Shown here: positions 40,789 to 50,559 of the stretch, piece by piece
Layout: the number at the start of each line of letters is the position of its first letter
Position numbering within the stretch: position 1 is the stretch's first letter
NCBI GenBank assembly: GCA_008694505.1
Contig: VZDJ01007755.1
Span: 10,685,134-10,749,133, forward strand
DNA from: Cyanoderma ruficeps
Lineage: Eukaryota; Chordata; Aves; Passeriformes; Timaliidae
Direction: 5' to 3'
DNA length: 64,000 nt
The notes under the pieces: model-generated
Told to the model about the DNA's origin: nothing
What the model saw: only the letters and a program-made list of their open reading frames with translations
The model's database searches: none
Program-made: the position numbers and the translations under genes

Positions 40789-43139
40789 GGAAAAAATATG
40801 CTTTTCCACAACTTCCACCCAAAACACTGATCTGATTCTCTTCCTTAGTAGTGATAGCTTCTTTCTATTATAAAAACCTATCTCCCAGTGATTACAAAAA
40901 GCATATTTCACATCTGCTACTGCCAGAACAGCTTAAAATGGCATATGACAGAGTGCATGACAAAAGAATTCTGACAGAATCCCTCCATCAATGAAGAATC
41001 AGCCAGGGCAATGAACACGGTCACGGTCAAAATTTTCAGTCACCAGCTGTATGTGCAATAACCCAAGAAATGTTTTGCAAACAATATTAATCCTAGCAGA
41101 AATGAGTACAGCCTGCTTGGGTTTTTCCTCATAGAAGAGTTGAGAAGTGACAATAACAGAGAGTCTGCTTTCAAGAAATAATGAACTATTATTTAAGATC
41201 ATGAAAAAAAATGAAGAGGGATTTGCAATTATTTTCAAGTATCAGAATGTTGTAATACCACAAAGAGAAATAACCCTAACAAAAAAATTACAAGGATATT
41301 ACTTACTCCTACAAACTCAAAATTAGTTTGATTTGCTGTCAGATTTGCTGCTCATTCTTATATTGAAAACCTGTTGTATTTACCTCTGTCCATTTATCAT
41401 TCTTGCTTCTGCAAAAAAAGCAAGTTTACAAAAAAAAAAAATCCCATTTCACTGCAACAGCTACAGTCTTTAGAGTTAATCCTCACAATTGTCCATCCAC
41501 AATATGGGGTATTGCTGACCTCACATACAGGCAAGAAAACCCCAGGAAAGAAAAGTAACTTTACAGTATTTCTTCCAAATAACAACAACTGGGAAAAAAG
41601 TTTATTATGAATTTCTGCCTCCAAACATGCAGAACAGGAAGATTTCATCCTTTTTGAACCCAAACAAATGGTACAAGAATTTTGTTCTATTTTGACTTTT
41701 AAATAGGATACTGCTAGAACCAGGACACTATGACTTATATTTCCTTTTAGGAAAGAAATGGAAGTCTGTTATTAAGTATCATTGCTATATATGTGTTTGA
41801 GATAAAGAAAAAAAATCTTTTTCAAGGCCAGCTCTCCATTCCTAATTTGGTTATGATGGTTGGATATAACTTGGCATTTACATGCTGGCACAATTCTTGT
41901 GTTTAATACTTTTCTCCAGACAGGGAACAATATGTAGATTAACTTAAAATAGATCTCTATTTATAGACCTTATAACAGCAAAAAACAAACAAGCATTTCT
42001 TTTCTATTACAATTAATCATTGATCAAACATTTGTACCTGTCTTGCCCAGACTGGCATATGAAATCATACTATTTTCCTGTTTTCCTTATTTTAAGTGGT
42101 ATTTAAACGACACAATATAGCTTCCCCTTCCTATTTATCTCAGCTTCTCTTTAAATCAATTAAATTTTGGCTTTTCCCTCCTCTCAAAAGTGCATTGAAT
42201 TGGCATTTAAATCAAGGAAAATAACATTTCCCTATAACTGAGATGCAAAAAACTGCAGCCCTTTGTTTGCAAGCACTTTCGTGTCCCATTTACTCATATC
42301 CTCCCAGGAGTTTGTTATAGCAACATTAGATATTAATTAATGGAGCTGGTTCATTGCACACTTTGCAGAACTGGCACAAATCACCATGAGTTGGCAGGGG
42401 TGCTGCCCAAATGTTGAGCTGATCACAGCAGAAGAGGATGTGGATGGCATGAGGACGCCTCTCTAGAGCAGAGATTTCTATCACATTGATGCCATTACAA
42501 AAACAACTTGTTCATAGGGCCTAAGCAGATGAAAGCAAACAACATGCTTTCATGCAGCCTTCCTCCTCTCACCACTCCCTAAAAAATAACTGTGTTTTGG
42601 TTTGGGGGAGGGAGAGTTGTGGGTTTTAACAGCTTATCTGTTCCTTAAGCCTTTTCTGCATCCCAAGTTTTGGCTCTATAAGGACAGAAGCAGCTTAAGC
42701 TCAATGAGTAATATGGAAACTTGTTACTTCTTTTCCACAGTGTTTCCTGACTCTGGTATTTCACGTGTGTAATAATAATAACATCTCTTTCTTCTGTGGT
42801 TTCAAGCATCTTCAAAGAGACTAACAGTCACTTTCTTGCAACTATGGTGTTGTCTTTCTTCCTTTACATGGTCTTATAGAAAAAGATGTTAGGGGCTTTT
42901 TCCTAGCTTGTATTCCTTTTCCAAGTCACATCAGACCTTGAAGTGACTAAAGGAAGAATGTGATGTACATACAACATAGCCTTTGAGGGGGTTTTAAAGT
43001 TTTCAAATACTTTGTTTTAAAAAAGAAAAATAATACACATTCAAAAAAAAAAGAAAAAAAACTAACCTCAAACCCACACAGCAACTCCACCACAGGCAAC
43101 ACAGAATACCACTTTTTTTTTGGAGGCCAAAAATAAGTC

Positions 43140-44616
43140 AGACAAAAATATTGATTAAATCTTTATTAATAAAAAAATCTTAGTATAAAAAAGGTCATTC
43201 TGTACACTTAGAGAACAGACAAAGATGAAACTATACAATAGCAGTAAAAGAAGACACAAGTCAATTTAAAGACCCTTGAAATCATGTTTTCAGAATTGTG
43301 GTCTTTTCTGTTGTCATCTGCCATGCATTTATTGCCGCCACCAAGACTGCAAACTCCCTGAAGCAGCCACTTGATACACCTTGGAGTTATACATAACCAT
43401 GACAACCATTAACCTATAATAAAATATTTTGGCTACATGAATGTTTGCTACTGTTAGTTAATCCAGTGATGGACAAATATCCAGCAGGTTTAATGACAGT
43501 ACATCAAAAAGTTGCATAGATACTTGTCGCAAATATTATCATCCAGCCAAATACTTGTTATTTTCCATTATTCTTGATGCATTTCAGTCATGCCTAGCAG
43601 AATAAACAACTGTTATACTAATTAGCTTAATTTAGTCTTCAGCACTTCAATGTTCTAGTACCTTTCAAGAGCATGACAAAGGTACACTTGGATAACAATA
43701 ATGTGATTTCTTTGAATGGAATCCTTTGCCAAATCTAGCCCTCATAACTAATCTGACAGACAGCAGAATATTGATGGAACTCGTCACTTAGGAACAAGTG
43801 GATCTTTATACCACAACAAAGCAGGCAGAAGAAATCTAAAATGAACTAGAACCATCAACTCTGATTAAGGTTGCTCTTCTCCTTGAAAGAGATCAGTTTC
43901 CATTAGGATTACTGGATTCTTGTGAATCTCCTCTATTCTGTCCTCAAATGCCAGCATACATAGGTAGGAATTAAAGGGGTACCTGGGTATTTGAAGTTGA
44001 GATCATGCATTTTGCTTGATCAAAGAAACCAAACTGATTACTGCTTGCTCATAAATGGGCTTTCCAAAAGCAAAGGTATTGACAAGCATTCTTGTAAACT
44101 TACACCCTGTAACAGGTACACAAATACTGGATAAAAGACATGTGCCACACAGCAGTCCTACTCTGGATTATAGATCTGAATCTTGTTTACATCAGTGTGA
44201 CTGCCTATAGAGCAGGTACCTTGAAGGCAACTTAACTGAATCACTTATTGCAAAGTCATTCAATACACATCTTCCTCCTACACCTATGACATCTTATTTT
44301 TACTGTCACTTTTCTCTAATTATTGAAGTAAGTCATCAGGATGTTTACTCCTGGAAACTTCCACTAGAGAGACATCACAAATTATGGCAAATCTGGAAAG
44401 AACACATGGTAGCCCATGGATATGTCAATTAAGCAGTATCATTTTAGCTACTGACAAATATTTTGAAAATACACATTTCAACTTTCCTAAAGGTTTTGTT
44501 TTCTCCTTGCAGCTGAACCCAGACATTAGGAAGACCCCAAGCCTCTTGGAAAAACAAGTCTGTACGTAGCATCTCAGTCAGAAAAGCCATCGCGCTGCCC
44601 TTTTCAACTGTTGGTA
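43140..44616 (-). other. PPDPFL: PPDPFL terminal exon: last codons, stop and predicted 3' UTR
   Basis: The acceptor (TTTTTCTGCAG) ends just before 44616. The exon finishes a Ser codon, adds Thr-Asn-Ser and stops at TGA 44606-44604, so only 13 nt are coding. The 3' UTR is predicted to run about 1.46 kb to an AATAAA at 43167-43162, which is followed on the minus strand by a strongly GT-rich stretch (about 43130-43070), as expected downstream of a cleavage site. Other possible signals lie upstream, at 43333-43328 (AATAAA) and about 43494-43489 (ATTAAA). The stop is well supported; the transcript end is inferred. Confidence 0.6.
43162..43167 (-). terminator. Candidate polyadenylation signal of PPDPFL
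   Basis: There is a canonical AATAAA on the minus strand, followed 35-100 nt downstream by a G/T-rich segment with repeated GTG/TGTG. It is the best combination of signals downstream of the stop codon. Confidence 0.4.
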
Positions 44617-46286
44617 CTGCAGAAAAATATAGAAAAAGGTTATAAATAGAATTTTCATTGTATTTACCTCAAAGATATTTATTTATCGGCCTAAGTATTT
44701 TGAATGCATTCATATCAGCTTTTTAACATAAAGTAAAATGGCCAAACTGTATAAATCGTTGTGCAAGTTCTATAGGTAGATGATTAAATAAACATCACCA
44801 TAAGTGTGAAACAGTAATAGGCACTACCACCTGCATAATATGAAGAGCATATGAGTTCATTTGTTAAAATGAAAACCTGGAAAGGTTCTATAGCCTTACA
44901 TTTGATGTATCTTTTACTTAAATCATCAAAACAGCATTGGACCCCATCAGATGGTTGTAGCTGGTTATGACTTGTTTACTAACACTTTGACCAAACAAAA
45001 GCAGATCAAGTAAGTTATCCCCACCATTATAAAAACAAGACTCACCTGCTTGCTGAGAGTGTTTTTCTGCCAACAGCTGGTGGCGAGGGTACACTGTGGA
45101 AGAAACTTTTTATCCACCAATATTTATCAACTAATTCTGGTAACCCTGCCAAAGGAGAAAAGCCCACAACATTAGACACTGGATGAATAACAGGAAAAAC
45201 TGAAAAGTGTTTCAAAGAAGGGAACAATACCGTGCACTGCTTTGTCCTGGTCTGTGATGTTCACAGCTTCTGAACAGCAGGAGGAGCTGGAAGAAGCACT
45301 GGATTCCGAGTTCAGTCTTGCTGTACGTGGAAAACAGACACGCAATGAAAAAAAGATGCTTTGAGAGAGTGCACTATTTATATGTCAGGAGTTTTTCAGA
45401 CAGGCTGCTGCCTCAAAGGAAACAATTTCACTGAGCTACAGAGTGTAACTTCTACAGTACATACACTGTTCTACTACAGTAGTTTTCTTAAGAACTTTTA
45501 CATCAGTTTCTCTCTCACTCTAATCACACTTCCCTTAAAAGCATACTGAGATCTGCCTGCATAACTTCCACTGAAATCACTGACAAAACTTAAGATCATG
45601 GCCACACTGCTATCAACACAAGCAAGTACATCCTTGAATGTTCAAGTCCACAACAATCCAACCGCTGTACTTTCCCTTGTGACACAACTAAATATTAAAC
45701 TCACACTAGTGTCCATCCTGGACCTAGGAATCCTAATACACCACATGTACTCGTTTCTTTTGGAAACAAAAATGTAAATTGATTTTGTATTGTGTCTAAA
45801 TTTGCAAAGTAAATAGGAAGTAAAGTAAATAGAAAGTACAGTTTTTTCTAGGTCATGTTTTATAATTAAATATGTACATGTATACATATGCATATGATAA
45901 CCCTAATAAATAATTCTAAATAGATTATTTTTTTTAAAAGGTAGATTAATAGCCAGATGCAGACGGTCACTAAAAGTAAAGTTCTGTGATATGAAAAACT
46001 TTCCAAGAGATTTAAAGCTACTAGGCAAAGACAACTCTTTGCCTCCAGCTCCTCCAGACATCACCTGAAACACTTTCTAACACTTTTCCTGGGTGCCAAC
46101 AACCCGGCCACTTTCTCGGGAGAGACTCTGGGGGTTCAGCCTCCCTCCTCCAGAGGCGCTCCCCGGGCAGAAGGAAAGGACGAGCGGAGAGAAGGGCGGG
46201 CGGGCGTTTGGGGACAACACGGGGCACTCACTCCTGTAGTACTGGTTCTTGGCCAGGAGGCAGCCGGCGGAGGGGACGGACGCCAT
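44604..46286 (-). CDS. PPDPFL: PPDPF-like small protein (four coding exons)
   Basis: The coding sequence joins 46286-46232, 45320-45231, 45145-45046 and 44616-44604 on the minus strand: 258 nt, 85 residues plus TGA. Each intron starts GT and ends AG, and phases (1, 1, 2) match across junctions. The protein begins MASVPSAGCLLAKNQYYR, followed by a Ser-rich stretch (residues 22-35), an acidic/polar linker, then LPELVDKYWWIKSFFHS (50-66) and a short polar tail. The N-terminal NQYYR block and the aromatic WW..SFF block are the hallmarks of the PPDPF family; the MASVPS start, length and tail fit the PPDPFL paralogue (formerly C8orf22) better than PPDPF. PPDPF (zebrafish exdpf) is linked to exocrine pancreas development; the biochemical role of PPDPFL is not established. 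No signal peptide or membrane segment is seen. The start ATG has G at -3 and +4, a strong context. Identity was recognised from memory of the family, not from a search. Confidence 0.88.
45046..45145 (-). other. PPDPFL: PPDPFL coding exon 3 of 4
   Basis: This is a 100-nt exon. The acceptor follows TTTTCTCCTTTGGCAG and the donor is GTGAGT. It carries the family's C-terminal aromatic block (KYWWIKSFFHS), the strongest evidence for the gene. The intron separating it from the previous exon is only 85 nt (45230-45146). Confidence 0.88.
45231..45320 (-). other. PPDPFL: PPDPFL coding exon 2 of 4
   Basis: This is a 90-nt exon. The acceptor is preceded by a T-rich tract and ends ACGTACAG; the donor is GTATTG. 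It encodes the Ser-rich stretch (ASSSSSCCSE) and the linker ending DQDKAVH. It begins by completing an ACA (Thr) codon and leaves phase 1. Confidence 0.8.
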
Positions 46287-46328
46287 GACAGCGACTCGAC
46301 GGGAGATCCGGCTTTGTCCGGGAGGAGC
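46232..46328 (-). other. PPDPFL: PPDPFL exon 2: end of 5' UTR plus first coding exon
   Basis: The coding part is 46286-46232 (18 codons plus one base). The donor is GTGAGT at 46231-46226. Upstream of the ATG, a pyrimidine-rich tract ending CCCCGCAG gives a good acceptor, so the exon probably begins at 46328 with 42 nt of 5' UTR. The donor and coding part are firm; the acceptor is predicted. Confidence 0.75.
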
Positions 46329-46338
46329 CTGCGGGGAA

Positions 46339-46375
46339 AAGGATGCGCTGTGCGGGGGGAAAGGATGCGCTGTGC
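46339..46375. repeat. 22-bp-period duplication at an intron 3' end
   Basis: The 15-mer AAGGATGCGCTGTGC occurs at 46339-46353 and again at 46361-46375. It lies in the predicted first PPDPFL intron, immediately beside the 3' splice site. On the minus strand each copy supplies a C/T tract followed by CAG, so there are two possible acceptors. Confidence 0.7.
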
Positions 46376-46434
46376 CAGGGGACAGGACACTCCCGGAGCG
46401 GGGAGTGGTGCCGTGCCCCGTCCCTGCGGCTCAC

Positions 46435-46490
46435 CTGCGTGTCCCAGAGAGAGCGGCCGTGGAGAGGCACGAATGCAGCCCCGCTCGGCA
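46435..46490 (-). other. PPDPFL: Predicted non-coding first exon of PPDPFL
   Basis: Inside the CpG island the minus strand reads GGGACACGCAG|GTGAGCC, a consensus donor with the junction at 46435/46434. It lies about 80 nt downstream of a TATA-like CATAAAG. The 106-nt intron it would define ends at the acceptor before 46328. The 5' end near 46490 is only placed by the usual TATA-to-start distance. Confidence 0.45.
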
Positions 46491-46515
46491 GCGAACACCG
46501 CCGAGGCCCGGCCGC

Positions 46516-46523
46516 CCTTTATG
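46516..46523 (-). promoter_or_regulatory. TATA-like box upstream of predicted PPDPFL start
   Basis: The minus strand reads CCCATAAAGGGCGG, giving a CATAAAG element directly beside a GC box. It sits about 80 nt upstream of the predicted exon 1 donor. A TATA-like box within a CpG island would suggest a more focused start site. Inferred only. Confidence 0.35.
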
Positions 46524-46700
46524 GGCCGCGGAAGGCGGCTCCCCCCGCCCGGGGGCGGTGGCACAGGCGGGACGGGAATGAGGTGACGGAGGGGAAGGAG
46601 CCCTCGGCCGCCGCCGCCCGGGTCGGCCCGGGACAGTCCGCGGCCATTCCCGTGTCCCCGCCCCGGCCCCCTCGGTCCTGGCTGCTGCGGGTCATCCCAA

Positions 46701-49679
46701 GCACATCTCTGGAGTGCTTCAGGAGGGACTAGGAGCTGCTGCCTTAATTATTCCCTATGGGGAATGGGAAGAGTGGGGTGAAGCCTGTTTGGGTAAAGAT
46801 TTTTGCTAGGAAACGTGAATGTGGCTATGCATATACACTAATTTCTTTAGTGAAAATAAAGGAATGATCTCCAGTCTCATGGTACTCAGAAAAACCTGTG
46901 ATCATGTAGTCTTGGTAAAATTAGAATGAAGTCCAAGATAGATCAACAAACTACTTTTACCTTCCCAAGACAAATGCACAGCTCCTTTTCATTGTTGTAA
47001 TCGTATTGCGTGGCAAACTTAGTCCAACAGTGTGTGTCCTCACCTTTCAGAATTGTCAACAGAAAAAGTAACAAATGGTTTTGGCTTTTTTGTTTGCTCC
47101 TGCTCCACGACAAAACTTTTTCTCCCTTTTTTTTTTCCTAGCACCATCTGTGGGTAAGAGCACAGAAGTGTAGTGTGTGTGATACCATGTTACTGTCACA
47201 TCTGCTTGAATAGTGCATTCTATCTCAAGTGATAAGGACATAGCTCATAATAGCTCCTAGCACATTTATAAGGGTGTAAACCACACTGCAGGGAAATCAC
47301 CTCTATAACAATACCCACACAGCATTTATTGCAGGTAAGCAGAGTGTATTTTCATAGGCCTTTTTACTGATGTGCTGTCAGAGCTTTGACAATGTGGTGG
47401 TCCCTCCTGAGCAAAGATTGAAGGCTCATCACTGAGAAATCTGCAAGACTGACACAGGAAATACTTTGCAGATGAGTTCATACCAAGCATTAGCACCAGT
47501 TACCCCATATATTTATCCTGTTATGTCAAAAAGTACTGTAAGAGTAGTAATACTCATTGTTGCAGCTTCTTGTTTATGGATACCTAAATGTATTAGCCTA
47601 TTAATACTATTAGCTATTATTTTGTTCTATCACTCACCTCTTTTCCTGCCTTAGTAATCAATTTCCATCTTTAGTCTTGTTCTATTTGAGGGCAATAAAA
47701 CTTCTGCAACACCCCATTTGTTTTTGTCATCATAAATCCCCTCACAGTGAGGACCCTGTTGAATTGTCAGATCCATTCCTGAAATTGAGGAAGCTTCTTC
47801 CCAAAGACCCACAGGAAATGGTCTTCTTGGGCTGTGAGGATGGGCATTTGTAGTGATAGCACTGTGTTCTAGACAGAGCTAGTAACATTTTCATTTATTG
47901 TATCTGCTTTTGTCTTTCAGCTTTGAAATCCTGTTTTAATATACTCATTGGTTTGTCAAGGACATTATCAGAAAAGCTGTTTAGGCTCTAACATGCCCAT
48001 GGTATAGGCTTTGTATTTGGCAAGGAAACAGACATAAGTATCTCTCTTGCAGACCTCACAAACATCCATCCATTTCAGGGCCAAGCCAAAATTCTCAGGA
48101 GCTGGGGAACACCAGGTCTGTAAAATTTTCAATTGCTTCGCTGCTGCATGTGTATAATTTGGCTTTATCATTTAGGATACATGGTCATTTACCACTTCTG
48201 TTTTGGGGCCCTGTTTAATGCACTGGAATAGAAAGAGCTTATTTATTGAGAAATTTTCCACCATTCCTCTCACTCAATCTCTCATTATGTCCTATCTATT
48301 GTATTTTATTCTAGTAAGAATACAGAATCCTTTGAATATAGAACTGCAGGTTTCCCCGGTGTTTTCTCTTGCATGGTCATTTTGGCAGACTGTTTCTAAA
48401 ATACTGGCACAATTATTTTAAAGTATTGCTACAAAACCAAGGCATGCTGTTATCTTCAGGTAACAAGAGGGAATTCTGAGATCCAGAGGAGCTAAGATAA
48501 AATTATCCACAAATCTTACACGTCTCATAAGAGAGCAGTTTAGGACTTTTTTTTTATATAACTACTTCATGCCATATTTCATTTGCCCACTTATAGCTGT
48601 CATTTACTTCAGTTCCAGATTTAAGTAGTCAGTGTGTTGATAAATCAGATTCTCAATCAAACATTGAAAAACTTGGTTGGTGGCCACCTATGATTAAGTA
48701 ACTCTCATAGCATCAATTACAAACTCAGGGGCAAGGTTACAATTTAGCTTTCAAGACAGAATTCAATTGCCTTAACCACTGACCCATTCTTTTCTCCCTG
48801 GAAGCTTTGGCTGCATCACTACTCAAATTCTGTCATGAATATGGAAGCAGTCCTGTTAAATACATGCTATAGTCTCTTGAATATAAAAGACTCAGTTCAT
48901 ATCCATGCTTTATGCAAAAAGAGGCACCATGAAATAAAAAGTACATAATCCCCAATTTTATAAAAACATATTTACAAAAGGTACATTTCCAGCCCTTTGA
49001 ATGACTAATACTGTGACCTTAAAAAATTAATATAACATTTGTCTATGCATAACTATTAGACACAGAACTGAATTATTTGTGATCCCATGAAACATGGATA
49101 CTTACCATAAAGCAACTTTTAATTAAAAATTATATCAATATGACTGATTAAATGGATAAATCTCCCACCTTATTGTGCCAGGATTACCTCGTATAACCCT
49201 TTTATTGGACATTAAAAGCAAAACATTGCTGTCACAAAAAGAAAAACAGTCTATATTGAGTTACACTTTGAAGCTGACCTGTTAATTATTCACTAAACGA
49301 AGTTTATCTAACAAACTTAGCTACTCTTTCACTTCTTGGAACATCTGTGAACCTGGTGCCAGTCTTTCTGGTTTGTTCTGGACATGTTTTGGATATTTTC
49401 TTCCATGCACTTTTATGACAATATTTTTTTTATTATTTTTCCCTGCCACTTAATCTTCTGTAAGATTAGTGTGGCATTAGAAATTCTACAGTGTTGCTTC
49501 AGGGCTGCATCCTTTGTATGATTATATGGATACTCTGACAATGTTTTGAGAGATGTGAACAATGTGAGTGAAAGCATCTTTTCAAATGCATATGCAGAAA
49601 GGTACAGTTTTGGCGTGTGAGGGTTGGGTATTCTCTCCCCACAAGCCTCTGGAAAAGCCGATTTTGCACCTTTTCGTAA
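46701..49679. other. Upstream flank of PPDPFL, no gene recognised
   Basis: Composition drops abruptly from the CpG island to AT-rich sequence. Nothing beyond chance ORFs is visible up to the SINE. Confidence 0.55.
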
Positions 49680-49818
49680 ATCACAGAATCACAAATTAGT
49701 CTGAGTTTAAAGGCACCTAGAAGGATCATCGAGTCCAGCTCTTAAGGCACATACAGGGATTGAGCCCACAGCATTTGCATTATTAGCATCATGCTCTAAC
49801 CAACTGAGCTAATCTCAA
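49680..49818 (-). mobile_element. tRNA-Ile-derived SINE with CR1-like tail (TguSINE1-like)
   Basis: Read on the minus strand, 49818-49746 resembles tRNA-Ile(AAU): A box TAGCTCAGTTGG, D-arm GTTAGAGC, anticodon-loop CTAATAA, and a B-box-like GGCTCAATCCC. The acceptor stem is decayed. It is followed by about 65 nt resembling a CR1 3' end (GGACTCGATGATCCTT) finishing in GATTCTGTGAT. That composite is the architecture of the passerine SINE family TguSINE1, mobilised by CR1 machinery. TCGTAA occurs immediately on the left (49674-49679) and again at 49825-49830, a possible target-site duplication. It is not a functional tRNA gene. Confidence 0.82.
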
Positions 49819-50525
49819 AATTAGTCGTAATACCCATCCACAACTAACATTTCATTCCAATTTTTTACAGAAAGTATAAATCACTCTTTTCCAAAGGGAA
49901 GTGTGTATCTGTTTGACCACATAGAAGACCACATGAGAAGGCCAAACTTTCCTGAGTAGCATTTTGTAATGGATGTATTGACATTTTTAGAGAACTTTCA
50001 GAACTGTTTCCTTCATGGATCTGTTCGTAACTCTAATCATTCACTATTTATCTCAACAAATTGTTGTGTATACCTTTTCTGTCAAATTTTGAAAGGAGTC
50101 TATAAAAGGAGGCTTGCATTAAAGAAATTCTGTAGTTGCACTATGTGAAGTAAAAAAACTTTGCCATGAAAAAATTACTTATCTAAACCTGCTTATATTG
50201 TTAGGCGCCTCCAAGGACCAGTGCCATCACCTACTTATTTAATTCATTTTTTTACTCTTCAAATATTCCTCCAAGCCAAACAGCTCAGCAAGAATGCAGG
50301 GCTCATCTATCAAAACCAAGAGGAGTTGAGGTATTGATGAAGAATTAAATGGCAGAGTGAGAGCTGGAATGGGAATGGAAATTCATATTGTATGTAGCCT
50401 GCAAAAGATATATAGGAATGTAGAGCTGCTGGGGAGAGCCTGAGCACAGAAGGGACAAGAAACATTTTTCTTCACCACTGCAGTGTGGGACACCACCACA
50501 AATCATCATCTCTGTAGTAATGACT

Positions 50526-50559
50526 GCTCCCAGTAATGAAGTGATTGCTTACTGGGAGC
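50526..50559. repeat. Perfect 11-bp inverted repeat
   Basis: GCTCCCAGTAA at 50526-50536 and its exact complement TTACTGGGAGC at 50549-50559 flank a 12-nt loop. Confidence 0.85.

Larger units (their letters stand above)
35264..43139. other. Intergenic downstream of PPDPFL, no gene recognised
   Basis: AT-rich sequence holding the 36.8-kb hairpin, the 37.9-kb G-rich tract and several A-rich runs (including 43040-43063). No coding region was recognised. Confidence 0.6.
46080..46700. promoter_or_regulatory. CpG island promoter of PPDPFL
   Basis: This is the only strongly GC- and CpG-rich block in the window, with an abrupt contrast to the AT-rich sequence on both sides. It spans the predicted transcription start, the first exon and the start codon. 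Several GC boxes (GGGCGG or its complement, for example near 46512-46517 and 46551-46556) suggest Sp1-type activation. Long ORFs inside it on both strands are by-products of the composition. Confidence 0.8.

Noticed and set aside
46136..46732. Several 60-142 codon ORFs on both strands in the CpG island
   Set aside because: They overlap one another in many frames and are Pro/Arg/Gly/Ala-rich, as expected from GC-rich DNA lacking stops. Only the frame starting at 46286 has a spliced, family-matching continuation.
49746..49818. tRNA-Ile gene on the minus strand
   Set aside because: The acceptor stem is not paired and the T arm is degraded, and the tRNA-like part continues directly into a CR1-like tail, so it is a SINE head and not a functional tRNA.
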